From NCBI GenBank assembly GCA_035578155.1, contig JAPWDM010000078.1:62001-126000 (forward strand): 64,000 nt of DNA, written 5' to 3'. This document shows, piece after piece, positions 45,125 to 55,836 of the stretch. The stretch comes from Brachynemurus nebulosus. Its lineage: Eukaryota; Arthropoda; Insecta; Neuroptera; Myrmeleontidae. The position numbers and the translations under genes were made by a program. Below the pieces are notes generated by a model. The model was not told the origin of the DNA and ran no database searches. It saw only the letters and a list, made by a program, of their open reading frames with translations. Each line of letters begins with the position of its first letter. Position 1 is the stretch's first letter.

Positions 45125-45910
45125 TATCCCTGTCACAGCATCCTGCGTAATATAGCGAATTTCCGTTTACAAAAATTAAATTTTCTCGGAAACCAGTTTA
45201 CATAGAATAAGTAGTGATGAGCAAATGCAAAACCAAGACCAATACTTGGAAGTCTTGGTCTTGTTCTTGCATTAAGAATCTTGGTCTGGGTCTTGATATA
45301 GCAGTTTGAGTTTTGGTTTTGGTCTTGGTCTTGCAAAATGTAGTATTGGTCTTGGTCTTGGTTTTGCTAAAAAAATCTTGCAATTTCTTGCATATTAGCG
45401 AATTTTTTCCTTCTAAAATCACAATTTTCTCTCTTGACAGTATTAATTATACTTTCAAACTATTTAAATAGTTTAGTAAGAGTCTTGCTTTTTTCTTGCT
45501 TTTGTCTTGGTCTTGCTCACTTGAGTCTTGGTATTGGTCTTGCAGCCATACTTATAGTCTTGGTCTTGGTCTTGCTCTTGCTATACATAGTCTTGGTCTT
45601 GGTCTTGCAAAAAATGCAAGACCAAGACTAATTTTGCTCATCACTAAGAATAAGGGCTCATAAACTTTTTTGGCGTAAAAAAATGTCGCCAAAACGTTTG
45701 AATTTAGGGAAATTTTAGTCAAAATTAATTTTTTTGTTCCGGGCATCGAAGAACTCATCCAAGATTTTTGGACTTCCAACGTTTTCACCAAATGTTTCGT
45801 CTTTTTCGGCTTCTAGACACCTCAAACAAATTCCTGTCATAGTCCCGGACTCAAGTCACGTAATGAGAGTGGTTGTAATAACTGAATTTCCAATTCGAAA
45901 ATTCATTAAA
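45125..45910 (+). repeat. (TA)n MITE family copy split by an insertion
   Basis: Left end ccctgtcacagcatcctgcg at 45130, right part ggcttctagacacctcaaac at 45810 and aaattcattaaaa at 45899. A younger element sits at 45212-45646. Confidence 0.6.
45212..45646. mobile_element. MITE with CTTGGT minisatellite
   Basis: Inverted ends TAGTGATGAGCAAA and TTTTGCTCATCACTA are flanked by a perfect 8-bp duplication agaataag (45204-45211 and 45647-45654), as for hAT. The interior is a degenerate 6-bp repeat: ccaagac on the left changing to cttggtcttggtcttgc on the right, so the two halves also form a long imperfect palindrome. Confidence 0.9.
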
Positions 45911-47060
45911 AATAGTTGAAAAAAATTAAATGAATATTCGATAGCACCTTCGAGATTAAGACGAATTCAACGACACCTACTTTATTAAAATCCGTCAAGC
46001 CGCTTAAACAACCACTTAGAAACAGGTAAACACATAACCCTCCTTTCGGGGCAGTCAGGTGAAAACTGGGCCTAAAATTCACATCTAACAATAAGTACAA
46101 AAATTGAAACTAAAGATTACAAATATTATATAAGCATTGGAAAAATTTTTAAAAGATTTCTATGTGTAAATATTATCTATAAAACGAAAAATTTCATAAC
46201 TCCATTTCCCGTATAATACTATCATAAAAAAGAAACTATTCCTTTTTAATATCCATCCATAAAAAAAAGGAAGCACCAAGTTTCGAGATGATTGCAAAAC
46301 TGAATGTCTAACAAGTAAACTAACTGTCCATCATCGCTTCCAAGATCATCATCTTACGTCTGTGCATGTTGCTTCGCCGAGCGACCGCCAAGACCATCGA
46401 GACCACCACCAAGACCGTTGGTCTCAACCGGGCCGAACACTGTGCGCTCAACATAACAATATCTATCAAGTTAAAATGGGATGGTATTATAACTTGAAGG
46501 TATAATATAATGTATGAGAGCATATATATGTACAATTTGCGATGGGACATGATTGATTGATTTAGGTTATAGATATTTTGTATAGCCTAGTAATATCGAG
46601 CGTCATTATAGGTACTGGTACCACTTTGGATTAGTTGGTCGAAGGTTCGCTTGCAGATTCTCTTTACAATTACAAATGAATACCGACTTTCACCATTTTC
46701 CTTGTTCTCGCTCACATCATAATAGTGTAATGTAATAAGTGTGTAGATAATGATGTGAGTGGCGTCCCAAGAACGGGCATCAAAGCCCGTGTCTAAAAAA
46801 CTGTTTCCTACAAGGTAACTGATAATTTAAAAACAATTTTAGAAAAGCGAAAAGTTGAAAATAAAAAATTCATACCAAAACACGTTTGAGTAACAACTAT
46901 GAAATCTAGATTTAGAAAAGTAAACAAATTCTATTTCATAACAATTCCATTTCTAGAACTGGCTATAGTGTGCAAGAAAATTCGTAGGACAAAATAAAAT
47001 CATATACGAAAATAACTAGCTTTTAACCACAACCGAAATTACCGGATGATGAAAAAGTAT
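45911..47060. other. Spacer
   Basis: A GC-richer patch at 46360-46460 gives a 76-codon minus frame with no recognisable domain. No gene is supported. Confidence 0.35.
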
Positions 47061-47068
47061 CCGAAACT

Positions 47069-47301
47069 CACGGCTGGATTACCCAATAGGCCTACCTAGG
47101 CCATGGCCTAGGGGCGACAGATTTTTAGAACAGGGTGGTAAAAGTTGTAAATTGATATTTTTGTTTTTGCTCGTCAGTTATTTCTTTAGGAGGAAGTCGA
47201 AAAAAAAGTAGGAAAAATTACGATTTTCTTGTTTTGAGTAGGAGATGGAGGCGGTATTTTTCACGGTGCCTAGGGGTGCACTTAGGGTTGAGCCGGCTCT
47301 G
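47069..47301. mobile_element. hAT-like MITE, CAGGGCTAGATTAGCC family
   Basis: The ends cacggctggattaccc and (complement) cagagccggctcaaccc are flanked by ccgaaact/ccgaaatt (7 of 8). The interior gcctaggccatggcctaggg and tttttcacggtgcctagggg match the element at 54741-54970. Confidence 0.85.
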
Positions 47302-47309
47302 CCGAAATT

Positions 47310-48669
47310 AAAACTGTATCCGAAATGAAAGTTTTCCCGCATATGTTTAGGATAATTTTACAAAAAAAACTACTGTTGGAAAGTGGAGATTAAATCGAAG
47401 AAAATTTTTGCTGCATGTATTTGTTTTGATAGATTTCTGTGGATTTGCGTTTTTCCTTTCATTTTCTCCGATTCTTGTAAAATAAAGTGTACTAAAAACG
47501 ATCATTCAAAATCGTAACTGTATCTGCAACATTACCAGAAATTATTACACATTGGTGACCCAGAAAATTTGTTGAAAATTTCTGTTTCTGAACGCAAAAG
47601 GAAAATAAAATTTGTTTTGATTTGGCAAAGGAATGCCTGATAATATGTAAAAGGTTTCAGATCCAATTACATATAAGATCTCTTTAGGAAAAAAACGATA
47701 GAAGATTGGTCTTTTTTTAAGTTGGTAGGTAATCCTCGAATACCTCTTGACAAATATTTGTGAGATATTTACATTTGAATATATGGCGTCAATACCCATC
47801 TTTAATGTGTACACACATACATATCTTTTATAATATCCAAAAGGTAACTTTACACAAACTTTTGTCGAGTCAGCAATATCAATTCACTTAACTAATATAT
47901 ATATATATATAATATAATATGAAGGTAGGTAGTCATAATAGTGAGTATGCTGACGTAAGATCTAGGTGAGACTCCTCCTTATTGAAACCGCACAATTCAT
48001 GTATTCCCCTGGCGACATGATTTATCTTATAGGTATATATAACTTTCTTATGTCATACTTCTTCCCTTTCTCCCCATTTCCTCCTATATTAAATAACCCT
48101 ACTTCTTGTCTACGTCTTCAATATTATATTACACATTAAGTACCTACTCTCTACCTTCATATCCTGAAGTAATACACCACCTTTATTCCTGTAATAATTT
48201 TATAATTTCTTTTTAGAAAAACTTGCAGTGCTTGACAATTTCTGTAAAAGTACATAAATTTTTATGTTAGAACACGTTCAATAACTTTCTGGTACTTTTA
48301 CGAGAGGTTTACTGTACTATTTTGAATAGAACCGACCAAAAACGTGTCCAAAACATTCACGATAGAGATCCGTAATCAGAATTTTGTGCACTTTTTCGGG
48401 ATTTAAGTATATGTTAGCGAATTTCCATTTTATACTCTTAAAATAATTTCTTTGTTCAAAGATTAAATATTTCTTTGAATCAAAAAAATATCCCTTTAAA
48501 CCATAGAAATTATTCTTTGATATATAAAAAAAATTATATTTTTTAAAAAATTCAAAGAAATTTATATTCTTTGAACAAATAAGTCGTTTTGATAGTGTGA
48601 AAATTCAACTATTACAGTGGCTTTCATGGTAAGACCATAGCTTGACACTATGACAGAAATTTGTATTGA
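47310..48669. other. Spacer
   Basis: A short (TA)n at 47897-47921 and a (TA)n-family relic near 48600-48665. No gene is supported. Confidence 0.4.
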
Positions 48670-48677
48670 GGTCTAGC

Positions 48678-48914
48678 CAGTGGCGGATTGATCCTAAGTA
48701 CCGCTCTAGGCTCCGTGAAAAATGACGCCCCTGGTAGGTATATTCCAAAAAACTAAAAAAAATTTCTTAAAAACTTTGTAACACTTTTTTAACACTTCTA
48801 AAAAGAGTAAGTGACGAGCAAAAAAAAGAAATAGAAATTAGCTCAAATTAACCGCCCCTAAAATCTGCCGCCCTAGGCTCCAGCCTACTCAGCCTGCTGG
48901 TAAATCCACCACTG
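48678..48914. mobile_element. hAT-like MITE, CAGTGGCGGATT family
   Basis: The ends CAGTGGCGGATTGATCC and (complement) CAGTGGTGGATTTACC are flanked by ggtctagc/ggtctagt (7 of 8). It is 237 bp and non-coding. ccgctctaggctcc near the left and gccctaggctccagcc near the right form subterminal repeats. Confidence 0.88.
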
Positions 48915-48922
48915 GGTCTAGT

Positions 48923-50396
48923 TAAAATACCTAATTAAAAGTAGGTACCTATATTTTATTTTTATGAAATTTGGTGAAAAGTTCAGAAGTCCCAAACTCT
49001 TAGATAAGTTCATCAGTCAGACACGTCCGATTTTTAGAAGTCAAAATTTTGGCCATTTTCAACCATTTTTGGTAGTTTCTTGTAAAAATTGGCCAGAATT
49101 CAAAAACTTTTTAGATTTCAGTCCAGAAATTTTAAGAAAAATTGTATTGCATTTTAGTGTTCCGGAATTTTTTCTTCGAAACCCTAAAAATTGACGCCTA
49201 CTAACTCCGTAATAAAAAGATTTAAGTTTTCACAACTGTTCATAATTAAAAACTAATGAAAACTATGTCTAAATACGGTTGACGAATGAGATAGGTATGT
49301 ACAGAAGTTTACAAAAATATTTAAATAGATACGTGCGATATGTGAGTCGGGTTCCAACGTATTTATCAGTGACGGCTTGTAAAGTTTTCTAATGGTTCAA
49401 TGCAAATAAAAAAAAAAACTTGATGACATTATCAATTTGAAAATTTTTTTTTCGTCCATCAGATTTTACGAAAGCGATTAGAATTAGGTTGGCTGATTAA
49501 ATTACGGTGAATTGAGTGCAAACATTTCGCATTTCCGATTCAAATGACGAAATTCCTTTTAGAAATATGACTAGCTCCACAAAAGTCATTTTTCTAGTGG
49601 TACTACGTATCTTATTTTTATAAAAATGAAAATAACAACTTCAAAAACTCTAAAATTCGCTGCCAACTTTATCATTCTATTGTGTTGCTTACGGTTTTTA
49701 ACGCACTAAAAAATTTTAGTATTAACTTGATGACGTCAAGATTTGTAAATTTGCAACCAAACTTCCAAAATCATTTATTTGTCGATTAGTTTAAGATTTG
49801 AGAACATTGTGATAAATCGATAGACTGCATCCTATGTTGTCGCTGAAAGAACAAAACAACCAGAAAAAAAAACTGTTTCAAGATTTTTATTCACTACTTT
49901 ACGGATATGTACACCTATGTGAACAAATTCATCTGAAGATTACTGCGCGACTCGTTGGCGCCTACTGGCACCTGGAAACCATTAATTGTAGGTACCCGTC
50001 TAACTATATCACTCAAGTAATGTCCAAAATATTAAGGATAGTGTAGAATGTCTGTTAGAGACACATGTGACGGAATTTGATTAGAAATCTGACGTTCTGA
50101 TATTCGTTTAATATACGGTCATCTGTTTCAACCGCTCGCTGCATTGGTTTTGGTTGAACCTTTTAATGTGGTAGGTACAAGATTTAATTTTATTGGCAGA
50201 AATATACAGGAAAAGAAACGATAATTATTACTTTTAAATAATTGACAAAGAAATGGTGATGGTAAAATTTATTTTAGTAGTTCAAGAAGATTCTAGATCA
50301 AGCACGTGAATTGTGTAACACATTCCAAATATTCTATAAATTAATGAAAATTAGTTTATTCTAAATTATCCTGAAATTTGGGAACTGGAATTTAAG
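48923..50396. other. Spacer with a degenerate dispersed repeat
   Basis: 49380-49800 carries two GATGAC(A/G)T blocks of the family seen at 5497 and 11800. 48960-49060 has the family segment aaatttggtgaaaagttcag and cccaaactcttagataag. No gene. Confidence 0.4.
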
Positions 50397-50439
50397 GAAT
50401 TCTTAAATTAAAAATCACAAAGTGATTGAAAAAATTATC

Positions 50440-50512
50440 CGGATCGGCCGGGAATCGAACCCAGGATCTACCAGTAACTAGCCAGGTGTCAGTGCCATTA
50501 GACCAACGATCC
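50440..50512 (-). tRNA. tRNA-like, anticodon AGT
   Basis: Folds with acceptor GGATCGT/CCGATCC, D stem GTCT/TGAC (one mismatch), loop CTAGTTA, T arm CTGGG-TTCGATT-CCCGG. The B box is intact and a T-run follows. It is an element-borne promoter rather than a cellular tRNA, in my view. Confidence 0.55.
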
Positions 50513-50721
50513 TGTGTTCGACAGCCACCCGAGCCAGACAGTCATTCAACCACTTATGTGTATTGGTACTCTCTCTAATGCGAGAAACAGTTACAATTTT
50601 CAATTTCAAATATTATCGAGTGCTTGTGAAAAATTGCAACTGTTTCTCGCATTAGAGAGAGTACCTATCAATACACATAAGTGGTTGAATGATTGTCTGG
50701 CTCGGGTGGCTGTCGAGCACA

Positions 50722-50794
50722 GGATCGCTGGTCTAATGGTGAAGACACCTGGTTAGTTACCGGGAGATCCTGGGTTCAATTCTCGGCCGATCTG
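50722..50794 (+). tRNA. tRNA-like, anticodon AGT
   Basis: Acceptor GGATCGC/CCGATCT, D stem GTCT/AGAC, anticodon stem CCTGG/CCGGG with loop TTAGTTA, T arm CTGGG-TTCAATT-CTCGG. The body resembles tRNA-Glu more than tRNA-Thr (recalled), so the AGT triplet may be a later change. TTTTTT follows by 7 bases. Confidence 0.6.
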
Positions 50795-51001
50795 GATAAT
50801 TTTTTCAATCACTTTGTGATTTTTAATTTACATTTGGATTTTGGTCATACTAACCAAAGAAATCGAGTGCTTAAAGTTTCAGTTTAGCTGAACGATAAGT
50901 GAACATATGAATACTGCGTGTGTTTAAATGCAAACAAAAGTTTGTCATACGTAGTAATGTTTCACAAGCACTCGATAATATTTGAAATTAAAGATTTCTT
51001 A

Positions 51002-51668
51002 TTTAAAACTTTTTGAGAATTTTTTTTTCCCTGGATGTTTAAAATTTTTATTTATTTTTTTATGACGACAATCCTTTCTCATAATGCTTAAACGTTTTTA
51101 ATATCATTTCCTTGAAATAAAACTATAAGTCCGATACACAACTTGATGTGATAATTGTTTTACAGCTCGCGGTTTTGAATAACTGCGCATGCCTGTTCTA
51201 GATAATATATATATATAATTAAAGATTAATTTCATTTTTTTTTAAATCTTATCATCTGTAGTGTTGGTATTTCCATTTGTTTGAAGCATCTATAATCAAA
51301 ATCGGCCAAATCCATTTTTTGTGAGTGAATTGAACAGCTATAAGAATCCAATTAACTATAGATTCTTGTAGCTAAGAGACTAAAGAAAACGTTTCAAAAG
51401 ACGTACATTAAAATCAATGATTTTCTACGGAGAATAAAGCTAGAAATGTTGCTCTCGTAGTTAAAATCTGTCAAATCCATTCAGCCTATTTCGGTACTGT
51501 TTATTTCAAAGTATGTTAAATCCATTTCAGCCAATCACCATTTGCTTTCTGTTGTTGTCGTTCTGTTGTATACTTCTCTGAATTTAGTTATTTAGTAAAT
51601 TAATCAATTTGGTTTATATTATTATTATTGCTAAGTAGTGCATTTTTTATTAACAATTAATTACACAA
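51002..51668. other. AT-rich spacer
   Basis: No gene or repeat end is recognised. Confidence 0.4.
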
Positions 51669-51964
51669 CCACACAAAAAAAAAAAATTTTCTGACCTGGA
51701 GGTCTCACTATATGTACTATATGTCTTTGGGGTCGCTGAATCCGAATTTGGGGTCAGTTTCATTCCAGTACATCTGGGTTCGGCCATAACCTCAAAAAAC
51801 ACCCTCAAAATTGCTATATTTGTTAATTTTGAGGGTGTTTTTTGAGGTTATGGCCGAACCCAGATGTACTGGAATGAAACTGACCTAAAATTCGGATTCA
51901 GCGACCCCAAAAACATATAGTACATATAGTGAGACCTCCAGGTCAGAAATTTTTTTTTGTGTGG
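51669..51964. mobile_element. Near-perfect 296-bp hairpin
   Basis: Arms 51669-51812 and 51825-51964 (about 140 bp each) pair with only a handful of mismatches around the 12-base loop gctatatttgtt. The outer ends are ccacacaaaa and ttttgtgtgg. Segments such as cctggaggtctcactatatg and ggttatggccgaacccagat occur once on each arm. It is a young foldback MITE, or a source of long double-stranded RNA if transcribed. Confidence 0.9.
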
Positions 51965-52677
51965 CTCTTATTGATCAAAATAAAAATCTGCATGAAAGTG
52001 TGCAATCCTCATCAGTAGTGTCACATTTCAAAACACAGGCACTTTAGAAATTCTGTGTTTACTTGAATGGATTTGGCGGGTTTTGATTCCAGACGACTCA
52101 TTTCAGTTTCACTTATGTTAGAATTTTCAGAAAAATAAAATATTTTTTATGGCTTCTAAAAATCGGTTTCTAGTGTAAAATTATATAATAAAAAAAAAAT
52201 TGATTTTTTTTTTTGAACTGTAAAAAAAAAAAATGTTTCACACTCTGGAAAAAGCTGCCTTTACACTTCTGTGGCTGCTTTACATATTGTTAGATGACGT
52301 AATCGTGTAGCTATTTGATCATATAATATTTAAGCGCTCTTTACATATAAAAATTTCAAATGTTTTAAAGCGAGCAAAGCAACAGATAAATATTTTAATA
52401 ACTATTGATAAAAATCCGGTTTTTTATAGGTTAGGTAGGAAAAATATAGTTTTCCCTTGAAAAGTTTGGTTTTATAGCTCTATTTATTTTTGTAACTTTC
52501 AAAACACTTGCATTAAAAACATAAAAATTAAAAATTTAAATCAAAAAATGGTTAAAAATGCGTATTAGAAGTTTTTTTTGGAAACGATTGAGCGAAACTG
52601 AACCAAACTTTTAAGAGTAAAGATGGCGATTTTCATCACTCATTGTTAGAAACATAAAATTAAAGTATTTTACTTAC

Positions 52678-52716
52678 ATTCTCAACTTCCTCCTCTTCAA
52701 CAATTTTATCCGACAT
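52678..52716 (-). CDS. Candidate first coding exon, NLR copy 2
   Basis: ATG at 52716 gives 13 codons (MSDKIVEEEEVEN) and a donor GTAAGT in phase 0. It aligns with 31816-31869 through the 5' flank, coding part and donor (gtaagtaaaata). Joined to 37279 it gives an in-frame start for copy 2. It could instead belong to a lost third copy. Confidence 0.5.
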
Positions 52717-52906
52717 TTTCGACAGCGAAATTTCTTTGTTTGCAATTTTGATAACAGCAGAAAAATATTTTTATAAAAAATGTACATATATTAGTCATTC
52801 ACTGATGCTAGGAATAGAATGTTCGTTTAATTATTAAAATGAACGCTGCTTATGACCTCTATGCTGCTTATCTTCTCGAGACAAGGGGAATTGGAAGGGG
52901 AAACCT

Positions 52907-53038
52907 TCAAACACATAGAGAAAATCGCAATAAACATTATTTTCTGAAATAATTATAAAATAGTCAAACACATAGAGAAAATCGCAATAAACATTATTTG
53001 CTGAAATAATTATAAAAAGAGAATTAATTGATTTTCAC
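52907..53038. repeat. 67-bp tandem duplication
   Basis: tcaaacacatagagaaaatc and the following bases occur at 52907 and again at 52974, almost unchanged. Confidence 0.85.
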
Positions 53039-53274
53039 TTTTACAATAAATATTTAATAATTACGCACCTTATACGCCTTTTAAAGCTTCACTGGTTGTA
53101 ATTTCGTTCGAATCTAGTTGAGAACTACACTAAGAATGACTAATTTCACTCTGATTTTCTATAAATTATTAATAGATAGGTAGGTATATCAATAATTAAG
53201 ATTAGATAAAATACACCGTTTATGTATATGTAAAATTATTTTTACCTATATGATAACAGTACTTATACATAGAT

Positions 53275-53353
53275 CAGCGGTTCTCATTGTGTGGCCCGCG
53301 AGTGCAATGCTCGTGAATCCAAATTGAAAACAAAATGAACCCCGATAAACATT
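53275..53353 (+). mobile_element. Solitary hAT-like end
   Basis: cagcggttctcattgtgtgg followed by cccgcgagtgc has the look of a hAT terminal repeat. The partner end is not visible; the element at 53354 may have been inserted into it. Confidence 0.4.
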
Positions 53354-54182
53354 TGAACTGCTAACTGCAGAAAGGTAACAAGTCACAATATTTTGAAAAC
53401 GCCCTTTTTTGTTTTAAACTACGGCAATAGCAAAAATATAAACATTACACACATTCAATCGACTTTTCTTAAGACAAGTATTTATTTACTTAATTTGATT
53501 AATTAATTATTTTTATTAATTTTTTATATAGTTAGTATAGTTATATATCCCGATATAATAATTTAGTAACGTTACTTGCACTACGCATACACCGCATACA
53601 CATTGGTGAGCTTTAATCGAGTATTATTGAATTTATGCTTTAAATATTTTTAAGTGACTTAGTTATTATCTTAAATTCCAAAATTGACTCTGGTCTACAT
53701 TTCTGCTGACAAAATAGGCTTTAACGTCCTGGTCAGTAACATTTTAACGTCCTGGCCGGTAACCGTAGCTGCAAGAAGGGAACAAGACCGAGTGTAATAC
53801 CGTTTTAAGAAATTTTATGGCCCTTTTTGTTTGAATTTCTTTTTACGAGATAGATTATTTTAGTTAAATATTATATTTTATCATGTAAATACTATCTTTG
53901 TATAAGAAATAAATTGTTTATTTTATAAAAAGCGTTTTTTATTAAATATAAATTTTGTTTACTGCAGAAAGGGAACAAGTCCAAAAACAAAACATTTTTT
54001 TTTTAAATAACTACGCATAAAAAAATTAAATCTTTTACAAAAGGTTAATCAGCTAATCACTAACAATATTTAAAAAATAAAATTTCATTAGTTTGTAAGA
54101 AGGGTTCCAAGTAAAACGTTTTTTTCATCTCCTGTAAAATTTTATTTTATGGACTTGTTACCTTTCTGCAGTTAGCAGTTCA
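53354..54182. mobile_element. 829-bp inverted-repeat element
   Basis: Perfect inverted ends of about 30 bp, tgaactgctaactgcagaaa followed by ggtaacaagtc, lie at 53354 and 54182. The core motif aagggaacaag recurs inside near 53775 and 53968, as possible transposase-binding repeats. No transposase frame. Confidence 0.8.
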
Positions 54183-54732
54183 TTTAGTAACGGTATCGAA
54201 AATATATTCAACCGATTTAGAATCAAAGTTTAACAATTAAGGCTTAAGTATCATTTTTATTTTATTTAATTTTTTTTAGCTACCAAATGTTTTAATAGTT
54301 ACAAAACCTTCGAAACGTCTGCCCTAGATGTATACCTGTGCTATAGACGTCCAGTAAGATTTTACGATTTATTTCTAAGAGTTTTAATTCCGGAAATTTG
54401 TACCAGAAAACAGCTGAGAATTACTATAACTCGTAGGTATGGGAACCTATCGATACTATAGCGTCTTCTGCATAAACGTATTCTAGAAATTAGCTAATAA
54501 CGTACTAAAAATATTCTTGGAAAAAAAACTTGTTGAAAAAATTTGTCCGCTAAAATAATTTGTTGCCTGATAGTTTAAATTTGCGTTTGGAAAAGTTAGT
54601 TAATGCCCGACAATTAAAAATGTAAAATTTCTAGTTTAAAGTGAATAAACCAAATTATTTAAAGCACAGACATATTATGTCGATCCTTATCATTAATGAA
54701 AGATCAAAAGGTAATACATACGTAATAGGTAA
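54183..54732. other. AT-rich spacer
   Basis: No gene or repeat end is recognised. Confidence 0.4.
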
Positions 54733-54740
54733 CTGATATT

Positions 54741-54970
54741 CAGGGCTAGATTAGCCAATAAGCCAACCTAGGTCATGGCCTAGGGGCGACCAGTGTGGCA
54801 AAATTTGTAATTGACGCTTTTTTTTTTCGCTCGTCATTTATTTTTTGCGAAAGTTCGAAAAAAAAGTAGGAAAAATTAAGACTTTCTTCTTTTCAAGCTC
54901 ATTTCCTTCAAAGGTAGGGGCGGCATTTTTCACGGTGCCTAAGGCGGCACTCAGGGTTAATACGGCCCTG
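54741..54970. mobile_element. hAT-like MITE with perfect target duplication
   Basis: The ends CAGGGCTAGATTAGCC and (complement) CAGGGCCGTATTAACC are flanked by identical ctgatatt (54733-54740 and 54971-54978). It is 230 bp and the same family as 47069-47301. Confidence 0.92.
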
Positions 54971-54978
54971 CTGATATT

Positions 54979-55538
54979 ACGCAATTGGAAGTAATATATG
55001 TATATTTACTGCTAATATTGCTTATCGGATTCCATACGTGTTTATCCGTTCTGAAAGTCAAATAAAAGGTTAACTCCTGGTTACATATGCAGTAAATAAT
55101 ATTTTATTGTTTTTACTTATTAATTTTTTTCTGTAGTTAATTCCAAAAATTAAAAAAGAGTTGAAAATATTGTCCGTGGGGTTCGGATATTTAAACAATT
55201 TTTTCCTTTTAATCGCTGGCATTATTCAGACGGAGTGGAACGAAATGTGAATGATTCTTTAACTTTAAACCCTGATATTGATCCTACATTAACTTTATTC
55301 TGTATGCGGAGCCCTAAAACACAGTTTCAATAATCTAATTCTTGAACTATGAGTGATTTAAAAAATCCAATGAAATATAATTCGAAATATACCAAAGAAT
55401 ATGTTTGCTGCACTTTCATATTTTATACAGGCGGAGTTACGACTAACATCCACGAATTCAAATTATTCATCGAATTCTATATTACTCACGCAAATATACA
55501 CCTGAAAAAATCGTACTCGTTTAAAAAAGAGTCAACAA
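54979..55538. other. AT-rich spacer
   Basis: No gene or repeat end is recognised. Confidence 0.4.
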
Positions 55539-55546
55539 TCATAATT

Positions 55547-55828
55547 CAGGGCCGTAACTAGGCTGGGGCAGCCGAGGCATTGCCCCGGGACCCCCAACCA
55601 AAGGGGGCCCCAAGAGAATAGAAGAGGGAGCCCCAAGAGAAAAGAAGAATTATTTCTTAGCAAATTTTAAGAGCGATATTTCTGTAAAAAAAATAAATGA
55701 CTGCTGAGCAAAAAAAAGGTCACCGTTGTTTTTGCTGTAAGCCGAATTTTTTGTTTTGTCCGGGGCGGCACAGGAACCCCGAATGCACTTTCTGTCCCGG
55801 AGCCCCTGAACACCTAGTTACGGCCCTG
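55547..55828. mobile_element. hAT-like MITE, CAGGGCCGTAACTAGG family
   Basis: Perfect inverted ends CAGGGCCGTAACTAGG/CCTAGTTACGGCCCTG are flanked by tcataatt/ccataatt (7 of 8). It is 282 bp, GC-rich at the ends, and non-coding. Confidence 0.92.
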
Positions 55829-55836
55829 CCATAATT

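Larger units (their letters stand above)
50406..50992. mobile_element. Second tRNA-bearing element, head-to-head
   Basis: A minus-strand unit (50406 to about 50628) meets a plus-strand unit (to 50992) at the aaaaattgcaactg junction, so the tRNA-like parts point outward. The outer ends are the same as in the 9764-10909 element (aaattaaaaatcacaaagtg; aatatttgaaatt). The flanks gaattctta/gatttctta match at 8 of 9. It is diverged from the first locus by many substitutions. Confidence 0.7.

Noticed and set aside
46320..46550. 76-codon minus frame in a GC-richer patch
   Set aside because: No domain, no splice signals, no support from duplication. It is probably an old repeat fragment.
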